Part shown: piece by piece, positions 53,980-61,453 of the stretch | Numbering within the stretch: position 1 is the first letter of the stretch | Layout of the letters: the number at the start of each line of letters is the position of its first letter | NCBI GenBank assembly: GCA_008364785.1 | Contig: VTTJ01000001.1 | Span: 434,001 to 498,000 of the forward strand | Length of the DNA: 64,000 nt | Source of the DNA: Bacillus sp. BGMRC 2118 | GTDB taxonomy: Bacteria > Bacillota > Bacilli > Bacillales > SA4 | Direction of reading: 5' to 3' | Made by a program: the position numbers and the translations under genes | The notes under the pieces: generated by a model | The model's input: only the letters and a program-made list of their open reading frames with translations | The model's database searches: none | Told to the model about the DNA's origin: nothing

Positions 53980-54010
53980 AAAAGCTTGCTACAAAATATA
54001 GCAAGCTTTT
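53980..54010. terminator. terminator of the 54009-54356 gene
   Basis: Perfect 12-bp stem AAAAGCTTGCTA / TAGCAAGCTTTT with a seven-base loop and TTTTTT on the minus strand. Confidence 0.88.
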
Positions 54011-54356
54011 ACCAACGTAACGTCATTGTTAATTTACAACAATCAGTTTGTTCAACTTGGTCATGAAAAACCATTGTAAGGCCATCTGGATTGAATGTAG
54101 GTGTTACTTTTGAATTAAGACCCGTAGACTCAATTAATTGTTCTACTTTAACGGTATTTGACAATTGTGCTGCTGACATCACATCATGTGCAAAAGCTTT
54201 AGAATCGGCTAAACGATCTAACACTTTTGAGGCATCCTTCATTAATCCTCTAAAGGTAGTGGCAGATTCTGAAAATTTAGTGGAATCCACAGGTGGATAT
54301 TCCCTTGTTGAAGTTATACTCGACCCAAATTGCTGATAATTCCTAACAATGTCCAA
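54009..54356 (-). CDS. hypothetical protein with C-terminal double cysteine (115 aa)
   Basis: A 115-residue soluble protein starting with TTG (ribosome binding site AAAGGAGGGGTATTA): MDIVRNYQQFGSSITSTREYPP. It has a central helical region (KFSESATTFRGLMKDASKVLDRLADSK) and a C-terminal beta stretch ending DCCKLTMTLRW. The paired cysteines near the end are its most distinctive feature. The general shape resembles spore-associated small proteins of bacilli, but I cannot name a family. It is divergent from the ybxH-like gene. Confidence 0.75.
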   Translation of the reverse strand: MDIVRNYQQFGSSITSTREYPPVDSTKFSESATTFRGLMKDASKVLDRLADSKAFAHDVMSAAQLSNTVKVEQLIESTGLNSKVTPTFNPDGLTMVFHDQVEQTDCCKLTMTLRW

Positions 54357-54468
54357 TAATACCCCTCCTTTAACTTCCTCTTAACAATGTATGTCAAAGG
54401 CTTGGTATTTTTGCCAAAGAATAGAATTAGTTAAGAAAACGGATGCTAAGAGCATGGAGGTGATGGGA

Positions 54469-54663
54469 ATGAAAGAAAACAAGAACATGCCTGATTTTGA
54501 TTCATTATCGGATCGTGTAGTTGCAGAGCATACGGATAAACCAATCTTTGCTATGAAGACAAACTTAGATCCTAAAACCCCGAGCGAAGATAATCCTTAT
54601 TACAATAATGTTAATAGTAGTGAAGAAAAGCAAAAATTAGATGAATTTTTTGGACATTCATAG
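54469..54663 (+). CDS. ybxH: YbxH-like small protein
   Basis: A 64-residue protein beginning MKENKNMPDFDSLSDRVVAEH, with a KPIFAMKTNLDPKTPSEDNPY segment typical of YbxH, which lies next to csgA in B. subtilis. Function is unknown and sporulation-linked expression is inferred from the neighbour. The ATG at 54469 follows GGAGGTGATGGGA, which decides it over an upstream in-frame ATG at 54391. The csgA start is 13 bases after its stop, so the two are co-transcribed. Confidence 0.7.
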   Translation: MKENKNMPDFDSLSDRVVAEHTDKPIFAMKTNLDPKTPSEDNPYYNNVNSSEEKQKLDEFFGHS

Positions 54664-54676
54664 GAGTTGAGATGAT

Positions 54677-54925
54677 TTGGATACAACATTAGGTTACTTA
54701 AGAGAAATTCTCTCCAATTACACCGATGAACATGAGATTTCCAGAGCAATTTATAAGAAGCTTGAATCTAATATGGAAGACGAGATATCTTTCGTACGTT
54801 CTTTGAATCAAGAACAAACTAAATTTCTAAATGATATATTACCTCAGGAAATAAATCATGCACTTGATGAGCAGGATTTCCCACGTACAACAGAGCTTAA
54901 CCATATATACGAACTACTTATTTAA
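54677..54925 (+). CDS. csgA: CsgA-like sporulation-specific protein
   Basis: An 82-residue protein starting with TTG: DTTLGYLREILSNYTDEHEI, and ending ELNHIYELLI. Length and both ends match CsgA, the sigma-G-dependent forespore protein of B. subtilis. AGGAG lies ten bases before the TTG; the ATG between them opens only a seven-codon frame. It forms an operon with ybxH, and a terminator follows. Its molecular role is unknown. Confidence 0.82.
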   Translation: MDTTLGYLREILSNYTDEHEISRAIYKKLESNMEDEISFVRSLNQEQTKFLNDILPQEINHALDEQDFPRTTELNHIYELLI

Positions 54926-54926
54926 T

Positions 54927-54953
54927 GCCACCTTTTGTAGGTGGTTTTTTGGT
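54927..54953 (+). terminator. intrinsic terminator of ybxH-csgA
   Basis: Stem GCCACC / GGTGG(T) with a seven-base loop followed by TTTTTTGG on the plus strand. Confidence 0.8.
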
Positions 54954-55026
54954 TTACCCGAACACGTTCTTATTAGAATTGGTTGTACATATATTGCAGT
55001 AAAAGATGTATAAAGGGTTGGTATGT

Positions 55027-55596
55027 ATGGCAGAGCAGGTATGTGCTGTAATAATCGGTAGTCTATTAATTGGCATTGGCATTAATGCATTCATTATGCC
55101 TCATCACATCATGGAGGGTGGGATTATTGGAATTGGGTTAATTGCCAAGTATAAGTGGAATCTAGAGCCTGGCATAACCATTATGATTGTCAGCATTCCT
55201 ATTTATATATTTACATTTTTCTACAATCAGACGCTATTTTTTAGAAGTATACATGGGCTCATACTATCGTCATTCTTTATTGATTTATTAAGTCCACTAC
55301 GTCACAGCTTTACTCTTTCTATGTATAGTAGCGCTATTTTTGGTGGAGTTATTATTGGAATTGGAATTGGGCTCATGTTACGTTATCAAACAAGTACGGG
55401 TGGATTGGATTTATTAGCTCAAGCATTATCCTTCGTTCTTCTAATTAATGTAGGAGTTATTATATTTATATTTGATATATCCATTATTTTTGCTGGAAGC
55501 CTACTCATTGAGAGCTCATCGTTTGTATTTTCTATACTTACTGTATGCTGTGTAGCCTTATTCACAACAATATGTACATATTCATATGTGAAATAG
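55027..55596 (+). CDS. YitT/YczE-type membrane protein, short form
   Basis: About 189 residues with five to six predicted helices. The beginning (EQVCAVIIGSLLIGIGINAFIMPHHIMEGGIIGIGLIAKYKW) and the RYQTSTGGLDLLAQ motif are those of the YitT family. Most YitT proteins are about 280 residues with a cytoplasmic DUF2179 domain; here the protein ends after the membrane part, as in YczE-like proteins. The ATG at 55027 has AAGGG nine bases upstream, whereas the ATG at 55006 has none. No function is established. Confidence 0.85.
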   Translation: MAEQVCAVIIGSLLIGIGINAFIMPHHIMEGGIIGIGLIAKYKWNLEPGITIMIVSIPIYIFTFFYNQTLFFRSIHGLILSSFFIDLLSPLRHSFTLSMYSSAIFGGVIIGIGIGLMLRYQTSTGGLDLLAQALSFVLLINVGVIIFIFDISIIFAGSLLIESSSFVFSILTVCCVALFTTICTYSYVK

Positions 55597-55640
55597 CATT
55601 GGTTCAAAAAGACTTGTACATAAATATTTCAGTCAATGAG

Positions 55641-55698
55641 AAACCCGAACTATTAGGAGGCATTTAAATGGATCCTTCTCCTAATAATTCGGGTCTTT
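55641..55698 (+). terminator. terminator hairpin with ACCCGAA arms
   Basis: Stem ACCCGAACTATTAGGAG / CTCCTAATAATTCGGGT with an 18-base loop, followed by TTTATTTGTTTT. The arms are the same as in the hairpin at 26039-26080. The loop contains GGAGG...ATG, apparently fortuitous. Confidence 0.8.
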
Positions 55699-55760
55699 AT
55701 TTGTTTTAAATTCATTTGTGTTGATTCTGCACGATGCACAAAAGTTTATTATTATAACTC

Positions 55761-55892
55761 AGTGGAATGGAGCGAAAGCCACTCGACTCCTGTGGGAGAT
55801 AGAGGAAAGGCTGAGACCCCGCAGGCGAAGCTGAGGAGGCTCAGGTTCCTCCCCACGGAAAGCGAGTGGCTGTAGCGTAATGGAACGACCTA
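55761..55892. repeat. GC-rich structured intergenic repeat of bacilli
   Basis: About 130 bp with much higher G+C than its surroundings. AGCCACTCG / CGAGTGGCT arms (55776-55784, 55865-55873) close an interior with a GTGGGAG / CTCCCCAC pair and a CTGAG / CTCAG pair around GACCCCGCAGGCGAAGC. I recognise the CCGCAGGCGAAGC...GAGGAGGCTCA...GGAAAGCGAG pattern as an intergenic repeat found many times in Bacillaceae genomes. No ORF is apparent in it. It lies between the YitT gene and the YozQ-like gene. Confidence 0.75.
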
Positions 55893-55934
55893 TTCTTCCA
55901 ACTTCAACTAGTTTATTTAGTAACAAATTTAATT

Positions 55935-56126
55935 TTACTCTTGTTTCCTAGGAATTGCCGTTGATTTGTCATCTAATTGATCAATTTCACCATCAATTGT
56001 TCCTTCCATGTATGTGTCACTTGCTTGCTCATGTGTTGTAGCAAGACCTGCTTCAGCCTCAGATGCTTTTTGATAATAGGATGGATCATATTGCTTTCCA
56101 GCAATGTTTTCACTTTTTTCTTTCAT
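55935..56126 (-). CDS. YozQ-like small protein (DUF4025)
   Basis: A 63-residue acidic protein, MKEKSENIAGKQYDPSYYQKASEAEAGLATTHEQASDTYMEGTIDGEIDQ. The KQYDPSxY..A..E.GLA.THEQ.SDTYMEGT pattern is that of the YozQ/DUF4025 family of bacilli, with no known function. The ATG at 56126 follows GAGGTGTGATCCAA. It is a lone gene, divergent from the 50-residue ORF at 56216. Confidence 0.78.
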   Translation of the reverse strand: MKEKSENIAGKQYDPSYYQKASEAEAGLATTHEQASDTYMEGTIDGEIDQLDDKSTAIPRKQE

Positions 56127-56215
56127 TTGGATCACACCTCTTCCTCATTATTCTTGTATATCCTGTGTATTGATAGAACAAAATATACAAGAATTGTTTC
56201 CTGGAGGTGGAGTGT

Positions 56216-56368
56216 ATGGAAAGAAAAGAGCCGTTTTCTACAAAGCAGTTTAGCGATACTAATATTGAAGAAGTAAAAAGACTAAATGCACAGTCAGGAT
56301 TATCATATAACGAAGTCTTTGCTCTACTTGCCAAACAATATAATGAGAGTCAATCTCCTAAAGAGTAA
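56216..56368 (+). CDS. small protein (50 aa), hypothetical
   Basis: A 50-residue ORF, MERKEPFSTKQFSDTNIEEVKRLNAQSG, continuing LSYNEVFALLAKQYNESQSPKE. It has an excellent ribosome binding site (GGAGGTGGAGTGT). It has a short helical pair (EEVKRLNAQ, YNEVFALLAKQY) of the kind seen in small Bacillus proteins expressed late in growth. Its last 11 bases overlap the 3' end of the MFS gene on the other strand. No family is recalled. Confidence 0.68.
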   Translation: MERKEPFSTKQFSDTNIEEVKRLNAQSGLSYNEVFALLAKQYNESQSPKE

Positions 56369-57608
56369 TAGAAGGTTTTCGCATCGCCTTCTTTTTCTGA
56401 TTTTCCATATAAAAAACAAATAAAAATGAAATAGCACCGGTCCATCTAATAATCGTAGAGATAGTCATGGCAAACTTGATATCGTATAAGTCAAGTAACA
56501 GGACTCCTATTTGAGGTGCAATACAGCCCATTAAAGCAACAACGAAATTGTAATTAGCAAGTAGTGTTGTTCGATTTCTCTCTGGAGAAACTGTGAGTAA
56601 TTGGTTAAATAGCAATGTTACTGTACCTGCAACAAAGGCTCCAGTCCACAAATTCACAGCAGTCAAATAATACATATTGGTAGAAAGTATTGTTAAAAAT
56701 GGAGCTGTTCCTATCCCTACTGAAGCGATAAATAACATCATCGTGTTACCGTATCGATCAGCAAATCTCCCCCACCATTTATAGCTGGCAACTTGTGAAA
56801 GTTGATTAGCAACCGTAAAAATACTAATCCAAAAAGCTGAAGCATGAGCATCGTTAATTTGAAAAATTGTAAAGAGTGGCCAGGCCATCTGCCATCCGAA
56901 GTTAAATAATGTTGCACATATTAAAAAATAAAAATAAGGTTTATGTCTGTAGATTTGGCTGAGAGCCTTTTTACTAAATGTCTTTTCTTTCGTGCTGTCA
57001 TTCCTTTTCTCCTTATGTTTCATTAAGTAATAGACTTCCAAAATTCCAAACAAAAACCCAATCAAAAAAATGACCTGGTACGGAGAGGATGACGATTTAC
57101 TAAATTCATTAAGGACAACACCAGTGCCGAAAGTCGCGAACATTCCGACTATTGTCAGTATTTGATTCCGTTCACTAAAAAACTTTCCTCTCCGATTCTC
57201 TGGGATTAAATCTCCTATAAATGCTTGCCAAGATAAGGTTGCGATAGCATTTGGAAAGTTTAGTAAGCCAATAATGGCAACCAATATCCAGGCATGATTC
57301 GTATATGGAATAAATGGAATCAGACTTATCAACAATAAGCCGAACCGAGCAGCAAATATAGAATAAGCCGTAAAGGTCTTCTTTAACTCTAAACGGCTCA
57401 CCCAAATGGCGCCTGGAATCATTGCTAATAATGTCATAAAGGAAGGCATTGAACTAATTAGTCCAACTTGAAAATTAGAAGCACCTAATACTTGAATAGC
57501 AAATAGCGGTATAAAGCTTGTTATGAAGCTTTGTGATATTGTGGATGCAGCCCCATTCCAGATACTAAAGCGTTCGTTTCTCTTGATGATATCTAAAGAG
57601 TATCTCAT
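56358..57608 (-). CDS. MFS transporter
   Basis: A 416-residue permease with about twelve predicted helices. The N-terminal part includes the signature loop FQVGLISSMPSFMTLLAMIPGAIWVSRLELKK, the usual MFS A-motif region. A second WWGRFADRYGNTMML loop is its repeat between helices 8 and 9. The start at 57608 has AAGGAAGGAAAAAGAG. Substrate and direction of transport are unknown. Convergent with the 50-residue gene, overlapping it by 11 bases. Confidence 0.9.
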   Translation of the reverse strand: MRYSLDIIKRNERFSIWNGAASTISQSFITSFIPLFAIQVLGASNFQVGLISSMPSFMTLLAMIPGAIWVSRLELKKTFTAYSIFAARFGLLLISLIPFIPYTNHAWILVAIIGLLNFPNAIATLSWQAFIGDLIPENRRGKFFSERNQILTIVGMFATFGTGVVLNEFSKSSSSPYQVIFLIGFLFGILEVYYLMKHKEKRNDSTKEKTFSKKALSQIYRHKPYFYFLICATLFNFGWQMAWPLFTIFQINDAHASAFWISIFTVANQLSQVASYKWWGRFADRYGNTMMLFIASVGIGTAPFLTILSTNMYYLTAVNLWTGAFVAGTVTLLFNQLLTVSPERNRTTLLANYNFVVALMGCIAPQIGVLLLDLYDIKFAMTISTIIRWTGAISFLFVFYMENQKKKAMRKPSITL

Positions 57609-57926
57609 CTCTTTTTCCTTCCTTCTTTTCGGTTCTCGAAATGTTTCTAGAAGGAGTTTACTCTTGTTAAGGGAAAGTTGCAATATATTTTTTTAAAGGT
57701 TTTATATTTGTTTCTATTCATTCAAAAAAATGACGTATATACCTATACTGGTAATTATTCGTTCTTCTATCGACGATAAGACACAAATTCTTTTGTTTCC
57801 GTGTTTTTACTCATATAAAGCCTATTTCACACCCCGTAAAACTTGAAATCACGTGTTCTCTCCATATCCGAAGTCAACTTATTTATTTGGATCTATTCAT
57901 TTGAATAATGTATGATGAAACCAAAA

Positions 57927-57958
57927 TAAAAAAATGAGTAGGTTTCCTACTCATTTTT
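57927..57958. terminator. terminator of yppG
   Basis: Perfect 13-bp stem AAAAATGAGTAGG / CCTACTCATTTTT with a three-base loop and T residues on the minus strand, touching the yppG stop. The adjacent 57609-57926 space shows no gene. Confidence 0.85.
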
Positions 57959-58358
57959 AAACTTTTGTCTTAAACAATGCCCCTACTTGTTTAACCATAC
58001 CATTCAGTTGGTTAACGGTATTCATCATTTGTCCAGCTGTACTCATCATTTTATTCACATCATAGACCCCGTCTTTTGTTTTAAATTGATTCAAAATTCC
58101 ATTAAATCCTCCATTTGGATTTGGTTTTGCTTTTTGTCCTTGAACAGGATATGGCATTTGAAATGGTGCCATATTTGGCGTTTGTGTCCACATTTGAGGA
58201 TGAACACCATTCGATTGGTGGTTCATAGAATATGGCTGTTGGTAATATTGTGGATTTTGATGGAACTGCTGATTTGAATAACCTTGATATGGATAATAAG
58301 AAAAACTATTCATGAAAGGGTTACGAACATTTCGACGCTTTTCTTTTAGGCCAAACAT
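57957..58358 (-). CDS. yppG: YppG-like spore coat protein
   Basis: A 133-residue Tyr/Gln/Asn/Pro-rich protein. The segment FSYYPYQGYSNQQFHQNPQYYQQPYS is of the low-complexity kind used in coat proteins. The C-terminal half (GGFNGILNQFKTKDGVYDVNKMMSTAGQMMNTVNQLNGMVKQVGALF) matches the YppG family. It is expected to be made in the mother cell during sporulation. Together with yppF, yppE and sspM its location matches the B. subtilis order. The remaining 58359-58541 space carries two divergent promoters. Confidence 0.88.
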   Translation of the reverse strand: MFGLKEKRRNVRNPFMNSFSYYPYQGYSNQQFHQNPQYYQQPYSMNHQSNGVHPQMWTQTPNMAPFQMPYPVQGQKAKPNPNGGFNGILNQFKTKDGVYDVNKMMSTAGQMMNTVNQLNGMVKQVGALFKTKV

Positions 58359-58541
58359 AAAAAATCATTCCTCCTAGGTAAATGTCTTGTTACTACAGTT
58401 TATGAAAGTGAGTAATATTTGGTGTACTCTTCTCTACATGTATTAATTTGACTATAATTGTCGGAAATTTCACTATTCTAATATCTAATGTTTCATTATT
58501 TGCATGATAATATAAAAGCACACGATAACGAGGAGGCAAGT

Positions 58542-58730
58542 ATGATGAATGTAATGGATTTGAGAAGAAGGTTTATAACAGTGAGTAAACAAGAGCCCGT
58601 CGATGAAAAAGAACTTCTTCATTTTGCAAAGCTTTGTTATGTAAGTGGTGACATTAAGATTGTTGAGTATAAGAAGCTAGTGAAAGCATTAGAAAAAGTT
58701 GAATTGGATAGTAAAGATGAGTTGGAGTAA
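58542..58730 (+). CDS. yppF: YppF-like small protein
   Basis: A 62-residue helical protein, MMNVMDLRRRFITVSKQEPVDEKELLHFAKLCYVSGDIKI, ending VEKVELDSKDELE in style. The RFxxxKxxxPxDxxELLxFAKxxYxSGxIxIxEY pattern is that of YppF. The ATG at 58542 follows GAGGAGGCAAGT. It keeps the B. subtilis position next to yppG and yppE. Function is unknown. Confidence 0.85.
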   Translation: MMNVMDLRRRFITVSKQEPVDEKELLHFAKLCYVSGDIKIVEYKKLVKALEKVELDSKDELE

Positions 58731-58861
58731 TTCGAGTAATAAAGCACTTTTACCATGTAAAAAGTTACCTTTGTAATTTCACCCTACTTAAAGCAAATTA
58801 ATAAGGCTTTATATTTACTAATAAATATAGAGTGTCCAATACTTATTAAGGAGTGGATGGT

Positions 58862-59038
58862 ATGGGTCGAGGTAAAGCATTTCATCATAAAACAAAAGGG
58901 CATGATCGAAAACTGCCCCAGAGCAGTATGAAAGCAGCGCCTAAGCACGCCGATCATGTTGAATATGCAATAGAACCTGTCGCGTCTGCTAATAGAGATG
59001 CTGTTTCCTTTCAAGTTGTTAAAGAAACAGAAGAATAA
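58862..59038 (+). CDS. YfhD-like small protein (58 aa)
   Basis: A 58-residue protein beginning MGRGKAFHHKTKGHDRKLPQSSM and ending VSFQVVKETEE. The MGR..HKTKGxDxKLPQ start resembles the YfhD family of small Bacillus spore proteins, a link I regard as plausible but not proven. AAGGAGTGGATGGT precedes the ATG. A strong terminator follows. It lies between yppF and the convergent yppE, where B. subtilis has no gene that I recall. Confidence 0.65.
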   Translation: MGRGKAFHHKTKGHDRKLPQSSMKAAPKHADHVEYAIEPVASANRDAVSFQVVKETEE

Positions 59039-59045
59039 CAAAAGT

Positions 59046-59090
59046 AAAAACACTATGGTACTCCAATCGCAGTACCATAGTGTTTATTTT
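59046..59090. terminator. bidirectional terminator between the YfhD-like gene and yppE
   Basis: Perfect 15-bp stem AAACACTATGGTACT / AGTACCATAGTGTTT with an eight-base loop between convergent genes; T runs on both sides. Confidence 0.9.
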
Positions 59091-59095
59091 AGTTT

Positions 59096-59461
59096 CTAAT
59101 CAGTTCCATCCAATTTGTGTATGATTGACTCAAAAATGTATTCATTCGAACGAATTAATTCTTTAAATCTCTTTGGCCTCGTATCCGGGTAAAAAGCTTG
59201 AAGAGCAACTGTTGTCAAATTTTCAATCGTACTGTCAATTTGATTTGGATGCAAATATTTAGGTTTCTCCTTTTTTATCCAGATTACTACTTGTTCTTTC
59301 CAACGGTCTGTTAATTCAAACACTTCATCAGCATAAGGCTTAACAACTAAGTAAAAATCTGAAGGTTCTCCCTTTTTTACAGTATCGTTATAAATCGACA
59401 TTAGTTCTTTATTGCATTGTTGTAAACGAATTGTATCATTACGTATTAATTCTTTGTTCAT
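59096..59461 (-). CDS. yppE: YppE, DUF1798 family
   Basis: A 121-residue all-helical protein: NKELIRNDTIRLQQCNKELMSIYNDTVKKGEPSDFYLVVKPYADEVFELTDRWKEQVVIWIKKEKPKYLHPNQID. These features match YppE/DUF1798, whose fold is a helical bundle of unknown function. The conserved KPxADEVFELxDxWKE motif is present. A terminator lies downstream and the gene is in the same place as in B. subtilis. Confidence 0.9.
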   Translation of the reverse strand: MNKELIRNDTIRLQQCNKELMSIYNDTVKKGEPSDFYLVVKPYADEVFELTDRWKEQVVIWIKKEKPKYLHPNQIDSTIENLTTVALQAFYPDTRPKRFKELIRSNEYIFESIIHKLDGTD

Positions 59462-59525
59462 TTGATCACCTATAGGTTAAAGTATGAACTAATGATACTT
59501 CTTTCGAGAAGTTAATTCAAATAAA

Positions 59526-59756
59526 CTATCTGCTAAAAGCTAATCTTAGGGAAGGGACTTTCGGGATGGTATTCACCATAGTTTCTAATCGATTAACAGA
59601 AGTCTCCACGAAGCGAAGCTTTTCAAGTTGAGCTAGCTTATGTTCGTTTATTTCAATTTCAATTTGAGATTCCATTGTTGCTTCAATTTTATCAATACTT
59701 TTGATCACTTCATCAAAGGCTTGTTCAATACGATCAATACTCACTAAATTTTCCAC
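59526..59756 (-). CDS. small coiled-coil protein in the yppD position (76 aa)
   Basis: A 76-residue, helical, acidic protein starting with GTG: ENLVSIDRIEQAFDEVIKSI, then DKIEATMESQIEIEINEHKL, then AQLEKLRFVETSVNRLET. The heptad-like pattern suggests a coiled coil. I prefer GTG at 59756 since GGAGG is eight bases upstream, while the ATG at 59777 would place that site inside the gene. Position between yppE and sspM fits yppD of B. subtilis, but the sequence match is not verified. Confidence 0.65.
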   Translation of the reverse strand: MENLVSIDRIEQAFDEVIKSIDKIEATMESQIEIEINEHKLAQLEKLRFVETSVNRLETMVNTIPKVPSLRLAFSR

Positions 59757-59952
59757 TTGAAATCCCTCCAGAAACATTAATTGTTGTTATTATTTCCATA
59801 CAAATCTTCCAGTACCTCCTACCTTGACAAAACTAGTGTCTATTCGTCAAAGAAAGTAAATTTCATCGTTTTTTATACCTCCAATCGACACATATTCTTC
59901 TGAATGAAATTGCATGTGATGTAAAAACTAGTACCATAAGGAGGTGCTATGA

Positions 59953-60060
59953 ATGGCAAAAAATAAAGGTAAGAACTCAAAGCAGACAAAAACATCTGAG
60001 GAAACGAAGGCTGGGTATGGTAATCCAAAATTAGAAGGTCCGAATCGTCCTTCTGTTTAA
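59953..60060 (+). CDS. sspM: small acid-soluble spore protein M
   Basis: A 35-residue basic protein, MAKNKGKNSKQTKTSEETKA, ending GNPKLEGPNRPSV. The ending KLxGPNRPS matches B. subtilis SspM (KLGGPNRPST), a minor SASP of the forespore under sigma-G control. The start at 59953 is set by GGAGG eight bases upstream. An out-of-frame ATG at 59949 opens a six-codon frame only. The neighbouring yppC and yppE genes fit B. subtilis, though sspM is on the plus strand here. Confidence 0.88.
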   Translation: MAKNKGKNSKQTKTSEETKAGYGNPKLEGPNRPSV

Positions 60061-60181
60061 AATTACGTAAAAAAATGCTCACTGCATGTAATCGTGTTGC
60101 TATTATTCAATTAAAGTATTCATAATAGCTAAAGTGCTGATGTGCGATTTATTCTAAGATGAAGAAATAATGCCTAATGAA

Positions 60182-60211
60182 AAGAGCAAGGAGAGGTATC
60201 CTTGCTCTTTA
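60182..60211. terminator. terminator of yppC
   Basis: Stem AAAGAGCAAGGA / TCCTTGCTCTTT with a six-base loop, just past the yppC stop. It lies between yppC and the convergent sspM. The 60061-60181 space has no gene. Confidence 0.82.
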
Positions 60212-61204
60212 TTTTGATTTAGCAGGGTTCAACTTTCTAAGAGATAGAAGTTGCTGAAGTTCTTGCTCTACTAAAATTCCATAATGCATCTGTTTCTGCT
60301 TATCTTTGTACCAATCTGTTATGTGCATCTGCTCTGGTATTCGAACTGGCTTTAACCACTTTACAATTCTTTTTTCAGATGCGTTCCATCCTTTATAATC
60401 ATGCCTATGATGATGAATGACTGGAAACACATCACGTAATGGAGGAGTATCTTGCTTTTTTTCTGCATCTAGGAAGACTTCATAATCATGCCTGGATCCT
60501 GTATGTTCAACTGAAATTGAAAATTCATGTAGCTGTGAATATACCTCCGGATGAAATAGCACTTTGGCCAATCTTTTTCCGAGTTTAATCCTTGAAGATA
60601 AGTGCTTAAAATCATGGACAGAACAACCATATAATTGTCCTGTTCTTGTAGGAAATAAAACTGTGCTAAAATGTAACCAATCCTGTAACAAAAATAGCCA
60701 TGTTTTAAATACTTTATGCTCGTAAACTGGATGGTTGATAACTGGACGTTGTATTAAATTTTGTTCATTTATAATGAGTGATATCATTAATCTTTCTTCC
60801 TCATTTATTTTCCAAAATTCGTTCCATTCTTTCTCCATAAAAGACGAAACTGAAAAAAACTTTAATAGGTGAAATAAACACTTTCCATTCCGTTTGGACT
60901 CCTCATATAGACATAACTGAGGATACGCATCAGAGAAAATTAACCAATTTGCACGTTCATATGTTAAAAACAATCTTCTCCTGTACTCCTTTGACAAGAT
61001 TCTAGGGTACCATTCACCAGCCAAATCACACATGTTCCACCCTGCATTTCTAGAGACCATACTTGCTAGAAACGACCATTTTATTTCCGGGTTTCTTTCA
61101 TAATAATGTGCATAAGCAACTGTTCTTGAGATGTTATCTCGATTGTTTTTCACGGTATTCTTCCTTATCTTCTCTACTATTTCACGCTCTTCATTTGTTA
61201 ACAT
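60209..61204 (-). CDS. yppC: YppC, DUF2515 family
   Basis: A 331-residue protein matching YppC/DUF2515 by length and position. It begins MLTNEEREIVEKIRKNTVKNNRDNISRTVAYAHYYERNPEIKW, and includes a VSRNAGWNMCDLAGEWYPRIL segment and an LFPTRTGQLYGCSVHDFKHLSSRIKLGKRLAKVLF region. It is soluble, rich in Trp, Tyr and His. No function is known. It is divergent from recU, as in B. subtilis. The 61205-61453 space between them contains the two promoters. Confidence 0.92.
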   Translation of the reverse strand: MLTNEEREIVEKIRKNTVKNNRDNISRTVAYAHYYERNPEIKWSFLASMVSRNAGWNMCDLAGEWYPRILSKEYRRRLFLTYERANWLIFSDAYPQLCLYEESKRNGKCLFHLLKFFSVSSFMEKEWNEFWKINEEERLMISLIINEQNLIQRPVINHPVYEHKVFKTWLFLLQDWLHFSTVLFPTRTGQLYGCSVHDFKHLSSRIKLGKRLAKVLFHPEVYSQLHEFSISVEHTGSRHDYEVFLDAEKKQDTPPLRDVFPVIHHHRHDYKGWNASEKRIVKWLKPVRIPEQMHITDWYKDKQKQMHYGILVEQELQQLLSLRKLNPAKSK

Positions 61205-61453
61205 TTTGTGTCCACCTCAAGCTTATCCTTTACTAAACTGTTCATATGTAAACGATTTGCCTAAACACTTAGGAATTAACCCATCCATTAACTGATGATT
61301 TCATAACTCTTTTCCCTACTTTTTTGGTATTATACATATAGGATGAAAATATACATCCTCATTATTGGCTGTACATACGAATAAATTCCCATGTAACTTC
61401 CCAGTCGTTTATTTCGTCTATGTATTAGTGTTACTTGTTACAAGGAGGTTTAT

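Noticed and set aside
54941..54973. CGAACACGTTC as a second LexA box
   Set aside because: The two half-sites are two bases apart instead of four, and it follows a terminator in front of a YitT gene.
58784..59053. Minus-strand ORF opposite the YfhD-like gene
   Set aside because: It is a shadow of the plus-strand gene and lacks a ribosome binding site.
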